The position numbers were made by a program, and so were the translations under genes. Shown here in pieces: positions 1-7,231 of a stretch of DNA of 64,000 nucleotides. This stretch comes from Flavobacteriaceae bacterium (GTDB taxonomy: Bacteria > Bacteroidota > Bacteroidia > Flavobacteriales > Flavobacteriaceae), in the NCBI GenBank assembly GCA_009886625.1, contig QXZA01000011.1, positions 124,001 to 188,000 on the forward strand, written 5' to 3'. The notes below the pieces were generated by a model that was not told the origin of the DNA, did no database searches, and saw nothing but the letters and a program-made list of their open reading frames with translations. Numbering within the stretch: position 1 is the stretch's first letter; each line of letters begins with the position of its first letter.

Positions 1-12
1 TTGGTGCGTTTA

Positions 13-28
13 CAGAAAATACTTTCTG
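13..28. promoter_or_regulatory. Small palindrome upstream of aroB
   Basis: A perfect inverted repeat with 6-bp arms CAGAAA and TTTCTG around the loop ATAC. It lies about 60 bases before aroB. It could be a protein-binding palindrome or the tail of a terminator for a gene left of the window. No T-run follows directly, so a terminator is the weaker reading. A possible -7 box (TATTTTTG) for aroB is at 69-76, without a good -33 partner. Confidence 0.25.
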
Positions 29-90
29 CATTGTGATTTTTAAAGAGATCTACTTTTTTTTAAATCCGTATTTTTGAATTTTAAATCAAT

Positions 91-1146
91 ATGCAAAACC
101 AAATTAATATTTCATACGCTTCAGAAGGGTTGACAGCACTAGTTCAACAACTTAATAAACATGAATACACAAGTCTTTTCGTTTTAGTTGATGAGAATAC
201 GGAACAGTATTGTTTAACTCGTTTCTTAGCGCAAACTGATCTGAATCCAACCTCTGTATTAGTTATGCAAGCTGGGGAGGAAAATAAACATTTGTCTACT
301 TGCGAAAAACTTTGGAACCAATTGTCTTCTCTTGGTGCAGATCGAAATAGTGCTTTGATTAATCTGGGAGGTGGCGTAGTTACCGATCTTGGTGGATTTG
401 TTGCCTGTACATTTAAGCGTGGAATTGATTTTTATAATATTCCTACTACGTTACTTTCTATGGTAGATGCATCAGTAGGTGGTAAAACAGGTATTGATTT
501 AGGTGCATTAAAAAATCAGATTGGTGTCATACAAGAACCCCAACAGGTTGTGATTGATAGTCAATGGCTTTCGACTTTACCTTTGGAAGAAGTACGAAGT
601 GGTTTTGCAGAAATGTTAAAACATGGGCTAATTGCAGATCCAAATTATTGGGGAAAATTGAAGGGCTTAATGGATTTAACTCCAGAGGTTCTTTCCCCTC
701 ACATCAAACCTTCAGTTACCGTTAAAAGTGAAGTAGTTAAAAAAGATCCCTACGAGAAGGGATTACGTAAAATATTAAACTTTGGACATACGCTAGGACA
801 TGCGATTGAATCCTATTTTTTAGTCACACCTAGCAAACAGAGGCTCCTTCATGGAGAGGCTATAGCAATTGGAATGGTATTAGAAGCTTACCTGTCAATA
901 GAGTGTTGTGGTCTTAGACCAGAAGAAGCAAAGGAGATTAAAATAGCATTTCAACAATTTTATCCTCAAGTAGAGATAAAAAAAGAAGATGTAGACGCTA
1001 TTTTAGCACTACTACGACACGACAAAAAGAACAAAGCAGGAAGAATCAATTTTGTATTATTAACTAAAATTGGAATTCCTGCTATTGATGTTCAAGTTCC
1101 TCAAGTTCTTTTTCAAAAAGCCTTTAATTTTTACGCCTCTGCTTAA
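91..1146 (+). CDS. aroB: 3-dehydroquinate synthase AroB
   Basis: Converts DAHP to 3-dehydroquinate, the second step of the shikimate pathway to aromatic amino acids, in the cytoplasm using NAD+ and a divalent metal. The 351-residue length is normal for the family. The NAD-binding segment NLGGGVVTDLGGF is at about 91-103, the substrate/phosphate segment with DASVGGKTGID at 126-136, and likely metal ligands are Glu174, His237 (in FGHTLGHAIE) and His254. The ATG at 91 gives a standard N-terminus, and a TATTTTTG box lies 15 bases upstream. The stop codon shares the four bases TTAA with the stop of the convergent ppc gene, so neither gene has its own terminator. No other shikimate gene is adjacent, as is usual in this phylum. 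Confidence 0.95.
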   Translation: MQNQINISYASEGLTALVQQLNKHEYTSLFVLVDENTEQYCLTRFLAQTDLNPTSVLVMQAGEENKHLSTCEKLWNQLSSLGADRNSALINLGGGVVTDLGGFVACTFKRGIDFYNIPTTLLSMVDASVGGKTGIDLGALKNQIGVIQEPQQVVIDSQWLSTLPLEEVRSGFAEMLKHGLIADPNYWGKLKGLMDLTPEVLSPHIKPSVTVKSEVVKKDPYEKGLRKILNFGHTLGHAIESYFLVTPSKQRLLHGEAIAIGMVLEAYLSIECCGLRPEEAKEIKIAFQQFYPQVEIKKEDVDAILALLRHDKKNKAGRINFVLLTKIGIPAIDVQVPQVLFQKAFNFYASA

Positions 1147-3731
1147 GCAGAATTTCTGCTCGCATTAATATTTCCAAACAAAGAGCGGGTGACCATTGCT
1201 TCTAGAATTTGAATTTTCTCGGCATCAACTTTTTTTGATTTACGAAGTATTTGCAATTGCATAAGGGCAAACTGCTGTATCGTCAATAATGGTTGTACAA
1301 TTTCCTCTCTTGCACGAATGGAAGCTTTTCCAGCGGGTTCATTTTCCATTAACGATTTAAAATCACTAACCTCTAGTAACAGTGCTCTGGTAAGTTTATA
1401 TTCTTCAAATATCAGTTCCCAAAAAGTACCAAACTCTTTATCTTCTTTCATGTAAGCGGTTAGCTTAAAGAAAGACTTTGTCAAGCTCATCATACTGTTG
1501 AAGAGTAATGTTCTAAAGAAGCGTGAGTTTTTATACAACTGCTTTACATCTTCAATTTTTCCTTCATTAATAAAATGTTGAATTGAAGTTCCAACACCGA
1601 AGAATCCCGGAACATTTTGTTTTAATTGACTCCAGCTACCTACAAAGGGAATCGCTCTTAAGTCTTCAAATTGCAAGCCTTTTGATTTTCCTCTTTTGGA
1701 AGGTCTACTCCCGATATTTGTTTTAGCATAGAAAGGCAAGGTGGACATACGTTCCAAATAAGGAATAAACATTGGATGTGCTTTGAAGTTTTGATAAGCT
1801 TTATAACTATGTATCGCAATGTTTTCCATTGTTTTTCTGTTGGCATCAGAAAGATTATTTTTGCCTGGATTTAAAATACGACTAGCAATACCAGAACTCA
1901 ACAACTGCTCTAAGTTGTATTGTGAAGAATCTAAGGTTCCAAAATTTGAACTAATGGTTTGACCCTGGATAGTAAGCTGGATGTCATCGCTTTGAATTGT
2001 ATCTCCCATAGAAGCATAAAACTCATGAGTGTTTCCACCTCCACGAGCTGGGGGTCCTCCTCTACCATCAAAAAACGCCATCGAAATACCGTATTTGGTT
2101 GCCAACCCACTCAATGCCTCTTTGGCTTTGTAAATACTCCAGTTTGCCATAAAGTACCCGCCATCTTTCGTACCATCGGAAAACCCAAGCATTACTGTTT
2201 GCTTATTTTTACGACTTTCCAAGTGTGCTTTATAGATAGGGTTATTGAATAATCCTTCCATTACTGCTTCTGCAGACTCTAGATCAGGTATCGTTTCGAA
2301 TAATGGAATAAAATCAACAGTTGGGTTTTCCCAGTTACTTAAACGACACATTGCAAATAGCTCTAAAATATTCTCTAAAGTTTGACAATTACTTATTATA
2401 TATCGATTAGAGCCTCTCTCTCCATTTGTTTTTTGAATGCTTTGCATTGCACGTATACTTTCCAGAGTCTGCTGTGTTATCTCATCTCCATAGATGGTAG
2501 GTGAAACATTTCCTTTCATGGTAGAAAGTGCCTCTAATCTTTTTTCTGCAGTCAAGTCAAGATAATTTTCAGGAAGTCCTGCAACGTAAGACTGTATGTC
2601 TGGATGTGAAACAATTTCAGTAAATACCCCGTGATGCACTCTTGAATCCTGACGAATATCTAAACTTGCAAAATGCAGTCCAAACAATTTCATTTTATGA
2701 ATTATATTCCTAACATCTTCTTGATATAAGCCACTGTGTTCATTGACAAGGATATCTAAAACAGTATTCATTTCATTCAATAGAATATCTAATGAAAATT
2801 TAGTGTTGCGATCAGGGTAAAACAATTCATTGAAAACTAATTGTTCAAGATTTGCTACGCGATGTTCTGCGCCCGGAAAAGTTATCTTTCTTTTTAATTT
2901 CCTAAGATCTCGGTAATAATTTCTGAGAACAGAAAACTGTAAACGTTTCGCTGTCTTTAAGGTGATCTCAGCAGTAACAAATGGATTGCCATCTCGGTCT
3001 CCTCCTGGCCAAAAACCAAAATCAAAGATTGAATTATCTAATTCATCGGAATCAATGATGTGTTCTGCTATATAGTCATAGATGGTGCTTGCAGAGTGAT
3101 AAAATACATTTTCCAAAAACCAAATTAAACTCACAGCTTCATCAAAAGGAGTAGGCTTCTCTTTTTTATAAAAAGGTGTTTTTCCTAATTGAACCAATAG
3201 CTTTTTAATGCTGTCTAGATCATCTTTAGCAATTGCATTTGAAAGCTCATTTATAATTACAAGCACATTGTCTGGATAAAACTGTGTAGGATGAGCAGTC
3301 AATACTATCCGAACGTTAAAGCGTTTAATGTATTCCGATAAAGTTTCGGAAAGTTGTTTGTTTGCAGCTTCTTCTTTAATGTTTCGGAGCGTTCCTCTTC
3401 CGTGCATATTGTTTACATAAGAAAAACCAGCATCTTCAATGGCGTCAAAAAGAACCACTTGGCGCTCAATATATTGGATAAAATTAAAAAGCAGGTCTTT
3501 TTGTTTTTCTTCATCAAAATCAGGTGCATAGCGGTCAAAAAATGAAGTTACAATATCAATAGGCTTGTTGTTGTCTTCATATCCCTTCTTACACGTTTCC
3601 GCAAAAAGAGGTAGGAACAGTGAGGTTTCTTTTATATTTTCAAAAGGAAGGGTAAGGAAAAGACTATTATAGACTTGGAATTTTGAAAGCACTTTCTCAT
3701 TAAAGCGTTCAATTTTAGGTTTACGAGCCAT
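1143..3731 (-). CDS. ppc: Phosphoenolpyruvate carboxylase
   Basis: Carboxylates PEP with bicarbonate to oxaloacetate, refilling the TCA cycle. At 862 residues it is of normal family size. The catalytic-His motif LTAHPTQ is at 144-150, the GGDRDGNPFVT motif at 243-253, and GFSDGTKDGG at 516-525. The glycine-rich loop reads FDGRGGPPARGGGN (554-567), where E. coli has FHGRGG; the His-to-Asp change is, to my knowledge, common in Bacteroidota homologues. The protein ends in NASRNSA, equivalent to the family's conserved C-terminal active-site tail. It begins 14 bases after the stop of the upstream Lrp-type regulator, so the two probably share a transcript. Confidence 0.95.
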   Translation of the reverse strand: MARKPKIERFNEKVLSKFQVYNSLFLTLPFENIKETSLFLPLFAETCKKGYEDNNKPIDIVTSFFDRYAPDFDEEKQKDLLFNFIQYIERQVVLFDAIEDAGFSYVNNMHGRGTLRNIKEEAANKQLSETLSEYIKRFNVRIVLTAHPTQFYPDNVLVIINELSNAIAKDDLDSIKKLLVQLGKTPFYKKEKPTPFDEAVSLIWFLENVFYHSASTIYDYIAEHIIDSDELDNSIFDFGFWPGGDRDGNPFVTAEITLKTAKRLQFSVLRNYYRDLRKLKRKITFPGAEHRVANLEQLVFNELFYPDRNTKFSLDILLNEMNTVLDILVNEHSGLYQEDVRNIIHKMKLFGLHFASLDIRQDSRVHHGVFTEIVSHPDIQSYVAGLPENYLDLTAEKRLEALSTMKGNVSPTIYGDEITQQTLESIRAMQSIQKTNGERGSNRYIISNCQTLENILELFAMCRLSNWENPTVDFIPLFETIPDLESAEAVMEGLFNNPIYKAHLESRKNKQTVMLGFSDGTKDGGYFMANWSIYKAKEALSGLATKYGISMAFFDGRGGPPARGGGNTHEFYASMGDTIQSDDIQLTIQGQTISSNFGTLDSSQYNLEQLLSSGIASRILNPGKNNLSDANRKTMENIAIHSYKAYQNFKAHPMFIPYLERMSTLPFYAKTNIGSRPSKRGKSKGLQFEDLRAIPFVGSWSQLKQNVPGFFGVGTSIQHFINEGKIEDVKQLYKNSRFFRTLLFNSMMSLTKSFFKLTAYMKEDKEFGTFWELIFEEYKLTRALLLEVSDFKSLMENEPAGKASIRAREEIVQPLLTIQQFALMQLQILRKSKKVDAEKIQILEAMVTRSLFGNINASRNSA

Positions 3732-3745
3732 TAAAGTTTATTTTT

Positions 3746-4225
3746 TTATAATTCAGTGAAAATGTGATGCATTAAACGCTTTTTGTCATTGATACTCTCC
3801 TCCATGGAAATCATGGTCTCGGTTCTTGAAACCCCTTCAACATCATCAATTCTAAAGATGATGTCTTTTGCGTGATGTGTATCACGAGCACGAACCTTAC
3901 AAAAAACATTGAATTTACCAGTGGTAATATGCGCTACTGTAATGAAAGGAATCTTTGTTAGCGCTTCTAAAACTTCATTAATTGTATTGGTTTTTTCTAA
4001 AAAAACACCCACATAAGCGATAAATGAATAGCCTAATTTAACATAATCAAGGTTTAATGAAGACCCTTTTATGATTCCTGCCTCTTCCATTTTTTTTACA
4101 CGAACATGAACAGTACCTGCTGAAATCAACAAGCGTTTAGAAATGTCAGTAAAAGGAATTCGCGTATTATCAATTAATATATCTAGAATTTGATGATCAA
4201 TTTCATCCAATGCAACTTTACTCAT
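3746..4225 (-). CDS. Lrp/AsnC-family transcriptional regulator
   Basis: A feast/famine regulator of 159 residues. The N-terminal winged helix-turn-helix spans about residues 5-55 (DHQILDILIDNTRIPFTDIS, then the recognition segment around SAGTVHVRVKKM). The C-terminal RAM/AsnC ligand-binding ab domain follows at about 65-145, with the expected GKFNVFCKVRARD stretch. A Bacteroidota -7 box, TATATTTG on the minus strand (4239-4246), lies just before the ATG. It is followed after 14 bases by ppc and probably co-transcribed with it; control of ppc or of amino-acid genes elsewhere is inference. The effector cannot be read from the sequence. Confidence 0.9.
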   Translation of the reverse strand: MSKVALDEIDHQILDILIDNTRIPFTDISKRLLISAGTVHVRVKKMEEAGIIKGSSLNLDYVKLGYSFIAYVGVFLEKTNTINEVLEALTKIPFITVAHITTGKFNVFCKVRARDTHHAKDIIFRIDDVEGVSRTETMISMEESINDKKRLMHHIFTEL

Positions 4226-4332
4226 GCTATTTTTTTAGCAAATATACTGGGTTTCAATCAATTTGCTGAGGATTTTATAACATTTTTCTTAATTAATAAA
4301 GAATAATTCACCCAAACAGTTAAAATCGATGA

Positions 4333-5418
4333 TTATATTGAACAAAAACTATAAAAATCTTCATTTTGAATGGTTTTTCCCTTTTCAAACAGTAGTGTTT
4401 TTTCTATTTTATTTTTTGGAAAAACAAGTCTCTTATGAGCGTTTAATGGTAATTTAAGTCCATACTCCTCCATTACAGGTATAAATTGTACTTCTCCTCC
4501 TTTTGGTTGTTCTCTGTACTGAATAGCCACTTCTTGATTCAAATAGATCGATCCTTTTACTTCAATGGTTACTCCAGAGATAATAATATCGACAAAGTCT
4601 TTTGCATTTTCTGGAATTTCAAAGTACTCTTTTGTGGTATGGTCAAAATTATTTGATGAAATACTATTTAAAAGAGTTTTAAAGCATTTAAAAAGGTATT
4701 TCCTTGTCTTTTCACGCTGGTAGTCGTTTGGAACGTGTCCTGCTTCAAAAAGGATGGTTGGGGTGCCTAATTGAATAAACCTATCTCCCACACAATTAGG
4801 GTTAAAGGCATCATCATAGCGACCAATTTGTCCAGGAAGCTCTTGTTCCAGTTGTCTCTTTATGGCTACAATTAATTGCATTGCCTTCTTTCTGGATGGT
4901 GTAACTGAGCGTTCTGGATCTGCAGAAGGAGCTAGGAATGAAAGACTTGCTGTTTTTCCCATTTTCCCAGCAGAAAAAAGTGTTCGTTGACCGTGGAGAT
5001 TTAAGCAGTAATCAGGCTTGATTTCGTTATATACACTGTGTAGTATTTGACTTTCAGGTTGAGTGAGATTTATTGCATCTCTATTCAAATCAACACCAGC
5101 TGCGTTTAATCGAGTGTAGGCATTTGCTCCATCTGGATTTAACTGAAGTATAATGCTTAATGTAAAGGTATTTTGATGTTGTTTTTGAGATGTAGACAAA
5201 AACCATGGAATAAAATCAAGTAACGCTCTAGTAGTAGTACTTTCATTACCATGCATCTGGGACCACATTAGAATTTTGCAAGACCCTTCACCAACAGTTA
5301 AAAGTTGTATAGGCAAAGCATTAACGGATTTCCCTAGGTTTCGCTTTGAAACAGTATCTGGTAAGCTGTCTAGAAATGGATGCAATGCACTAGGCGGTAA
5401 ATAACGTTTTGTGGTCAT
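4333..5418 (-). CDS. M14-family zinc carboxypeptidase-like protein
   Basis: A metallopeptidase or deacylase of the M14 (carboxypeptidase A/succinylglutamate desuccinylase) fold. With the ATG at 5418 it has 361 residues. Zinc ligands are visible: His56 and Glu59 (MHGNEST) and His142 (NLHGQ). The substrate-binding stretch NPDGANAYTRLNAAGVDLNR is at 94-113, and the likely catalytic Glu225 is in ILFEAGH. There is no signal peptide, so a cytoplasmic amino-acid or peptide substrate is likely. A TTG start at 5436 is possible, but it lies inside an operator palindrome, so I prefer 5418. The gene is divergent from an XRE-type regulator, and the region between them carries five copies of one palindrome, implying direct control by that regulator. 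Confidence 0.85.
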   Translation of the reverse strand: MTTKRYLPPSALHPFLDSLPDTVSKRNLGKSVNALPIQLLTVGEGSCKILMWSQMHGNESTTTRALLDFIPWFLSTSQKQHQNTFTLSIILQLNPDGANAYTRLNAAGVDLNRDAINLTQPESQILHSVYNEIKPDYCLNLHGQRTLFSAGKMGKTASLSFLAPSADPERSVTPSRKKAMQLIVAIKRQLEQELPGQIGRYDDAFNPNCVGDRFIQLGTPTILFEAGHVPNDYQREKTRKYLFKCFKTLLNSISSNNFDHTTKEYFEIPENAKDFVDIIISGVTIEVKGSIYLNQEVAIQYREQPKGGEVQFIPVMEEYGLKLPLNAHKRLVFPKNKIEKTLLFEKGKTIQNEDFYSFCSI

Positions 5419-5430
5419 GTTTAAAATAAT

Positions 5431-5643
5431 ATACAAATGTAAACATCTGTTTGTTTACAAATGTATTTCACAAAAGTAAACATGTTTGCGTGTATTTGGT
5501 TTCTTTAACTGCATCAAAAGTTACAAATGTAAACTATTTAATGATTATTGAATCTAAAATACTTATTATGAGAGTTTTATGATTAATGTTTAAAGTGTTT
5601 ATTTGATAAAATTTGTGTTTGATTTATATGGTTTACAATTGTA
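5431..5643. promoter_or_regulatory. Array of five palindromic operator sites
   Basis: The core decamer TACAAATGTA occurs exactly at 5432-5441, 5456-5465 and 5522-5531, as TACAATTGTA at 5634-5643, and as the two-mismatch form CACAAAAGTA at 5469-5478. Most copies extend to a GTTTACAWWTGTAAAC-like palindrome. The array fills the space between the divergent peptidase and XRE genes. The site at 5634-5643 overlaps the -7 box of the XRE promoter. The minus-strand half-site reads TACATTTG, which itself fits a Bacteroidota -7 box, so binding would block the promoter. The obvious candidate ligand is the XRE protein encoded at 5673 (inference). Confidence 0.75.
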
Positions 5644-5649
5644 TATTTG
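5618..5649 (+). promoter_or_regulatory. Promoter of the XRE regulator gene
   Basis: TTTG at 5618-5621, a 20-base spacer, and TATATTTG at 5642-5649 match the Bacteroidota sigma-A promoter pattern (TTTG, about 19-20 bases, TAnnTTTG). The predicted start of transcription is near 5656, giving a leader of about 17 bases. An operator palindrome (5631-5643) covers the spacer and the first two bases of the -7 box, consistent with autorepression. Confidence 0.75.
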
Positions 5650-5672
5650 TAAAATACTTTTGAATATTCACA

Positions 5673-6077
5673 ATGTTAAACACTGAACGCTTTTTAGAAC
5701 GACTAGAATTTTTAATGGAAAACTATCAATTAAACGCGACTGCTTTTGCTGAAAAAATAGGAGTCCAACGCTCTTCTGTTTCTCATATTCTCTCAAAACG
5801 GAATAAACCTAGTTTGGAGTTTATGCTTAAAATTCATGAGCATTTTAAAGAAGTAAATTTGGAGTGGTTGATTTTAGGAAATCAAAATATTCCCCTCCCT
5901 ACTCCTCCAAAAGATACAAATGAAACTTTGGAGTTGGATTTAATCCAAGAAGATCAAAAAAAGGAAACAGTACAAAATGTGCTACCCTTTGACGGAGTTC
6001 AAAAGAATGAAGAAGTGTCACAAATAATTCAATTATATAAGGACGGTAGTTTTCGCACTTATTTTCCTAAATCTTAG
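5673..6077 (+). CDS. XRE-family helix-turn-helix regulator
   Basis: A 134-residue protein. The N-terminal Cro/C1-type helix-turn-helix spans about residues 5-60, with the recognition region FAEKIGVQRSSVSHILSKRN at 24-43. The rest is acidic and low in complexity (about 75-110) and ends in a short conserved-looking tail (VSQIIQLYKDGSFRTYFPKS). There is no sensory domain of a known family. It sits behind a repressible promoter with its own operator and is divergent from the M14 peptidase, so it is probably a local autorepressor. Such single-domain XRE proteins with an acidic linker are common in flavobacteria. The inducer is unknown. Confidence 0.85.
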   Translation: MLNTERFLERLEFLMENYQLNATAFAEKIGVQRSSVSHILSKRNKPSLEFMLKIHEHFKEVNLEWLILGNQNIPLPTPPKDTNETLELDLIQEDQKKETVQNVLPFDGVQKNEEVSQIIQLYKDGSFRTYFPKS

Positions 6078-6091
6078 TATTTTTGTGCCTC

Positions 6092-6463
6092 ATGAAAAAC
6101 TGCTTATGTCTTTTTAGTTTTCTTTTGTTCTCTTGTTACTCGGTTGAACGAAATTGTATGCCTTTCCACGAAGGAACTTTTGAGTTTTCTCAAATAATTA
6201 ATGGGGAGTTATCACGTTCCGTTTTTGAACGTACTCCTGAATACGAAATTGAGCGTTATAAAGGAGTTGTAGATACTGCCACCATTCGTTGGGTAAATGA
6301 TTGTGAATGTATTTTAACCAAACTTAATCCAACATCAAACCAAGACAAAAGGCCTATTCAAATCAAAATACTAAGCACCACAGACCAATCTTATACTTTT
6401 GAATATTCGCTTGTCGGAGATAATGGTAATACACAACGTGGAACGATTCAAAAAATCAATTAA
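6092..6463 (+). CDS. Small lipoprotein of unknown function
   Basis: The best start is the ATG at 6092 (an in-frame TTG is at 6083). The 123-residue product begins MKNCLCLFSFLLFSC, a type II signal sequence with a lipobox Cys at 15. The mature part is a single small domain, probably beta-rich, with no motif I can name. Homologues in flavobacteria are, as I recall, sometimes mislabelled as topoisomerase IV because of the nearby parC; nothing here supports that. It lies 14 bases after the XRE gene and 3 bases before the TerC gene, so the three may be co-transcribed. Confidence 0.75.
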   Translation: MKNCLCLFSFLLFSCYSVERNCMPFHEGTFEFSQIINGELSRSVFERTPEYEIERYKGVVDTATIRWVNDCECILTKLNPTSNQDKRPIQIKILSTTDQSYTFEYSLVGDNGNTQRGTIQKIN

Positions 6464-6466
6464 CCT

Positions 6467-7231
6467 ATGATCACCCCAGATCTAATAGTGGCCTTTCTAA
6501 CTCTCACTTTTTTAGAGGTTGTTTTGGGGGTAGATAACATAATTTTTATTTCGATTTTATCAGGGCGTTTTCCTTTAGAGCAACGTAAGAAACTGATGCA
6601 AATTGGATTGTTTTTGGCCATGATGATGAGAGTGTTATTACTAATTGGTGTGAATTGGTTAACAAGGATGCAAAACACCTTGATCCATTTTGATTCAAAA
6701 TATTTTTCATCTAATATTTCTATCCAAACCCTTATTTTAATTGCTGGAGGTTTGTTTTTAATTTATAAAAGCACACATGAGATATTTGAAAAAGTCGAAC
6801 TGGAGTTAGAAGAGGACACTACAGATAAAAAGCCCGCCTTCTCCTTTTCAAGAGCTTTGTTTCAAATTGTTTTAATTGATATTGTTTTTTCATTTGACTC
6901 TATCCTAACTGCTGTAGGGATGACAAATGGTATTCCTTATGCTTTGTGGATCATGATTGCAGCAGTGGTTATTTCAATAACCATAATGATTGGATTTGCT
7001 GATCCCGTAAGTCGTTTTGTAAATAAGCATCCTTCTCTACAGATATTGGGCTTATCCTTTCTTTTGTTAATTGGATTTATGTTGATTACAGAAGCGGCAA
7101 GTCTATCTGAAACAGTAATCATGGGCTCAACTATATCTACTATCCCCAAAGGATATTTGTATTTTGCAATCGCATTCTCTTTGGGTGTGGAAATACTAAA
7201 TATGCGGATTAGAAAAGTAAAAAGGAATTAA
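6467..7231 (+). CDS. TerC-family integral membrane protein
   Basis: A 254-residue protein with about seven membrane segments. The hallmark acidic TM motif LEVVLGVDNIIFISIL is at about 16-31, and the second acidic motif DIVFSFDSILTAVGM is in the middle, separated by a short charged cytosolic loop (about 105-125). TerC/YgdQ/YkoY-type proteins are linked to metal-ion export (notably Mn2+) and tellurite tolerance. Only the membrane domain is present; there is no CBS or CorC domain. The stop overlaps the stop of convergent parC by the four bases TTAA. Confidence 0.9.
   Translation: MITPDLIVAFLTLTFLEVVLGVDNIIFISILSGRFPLEQRKKLMQIGLFLAMMMRVLLLIGVNWLTRMQNTLIHFDSKYFSSNISIQTLILIAGGLFLIYKSTHEIFEKVELELEEDTTDKKPAFSFSRALFQIVLIDIVFSFDSILTAVGMTNGIPYALWIMIAAVVISITIMIGFADPVSRFVNKHPSLQILGLSFLLLIGFMLITEAASLSETVIMGSTISTIPKGYLYFAIAFSLGVEILNMRIRKVKRN

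Noticed and set aside
3354-3545. Antisense frames of about 60-100 codons within ppc, parC, parE, ychF and others
   Set aside because: They are shadows of strongly coding frames, have no family resemblance and no start context.
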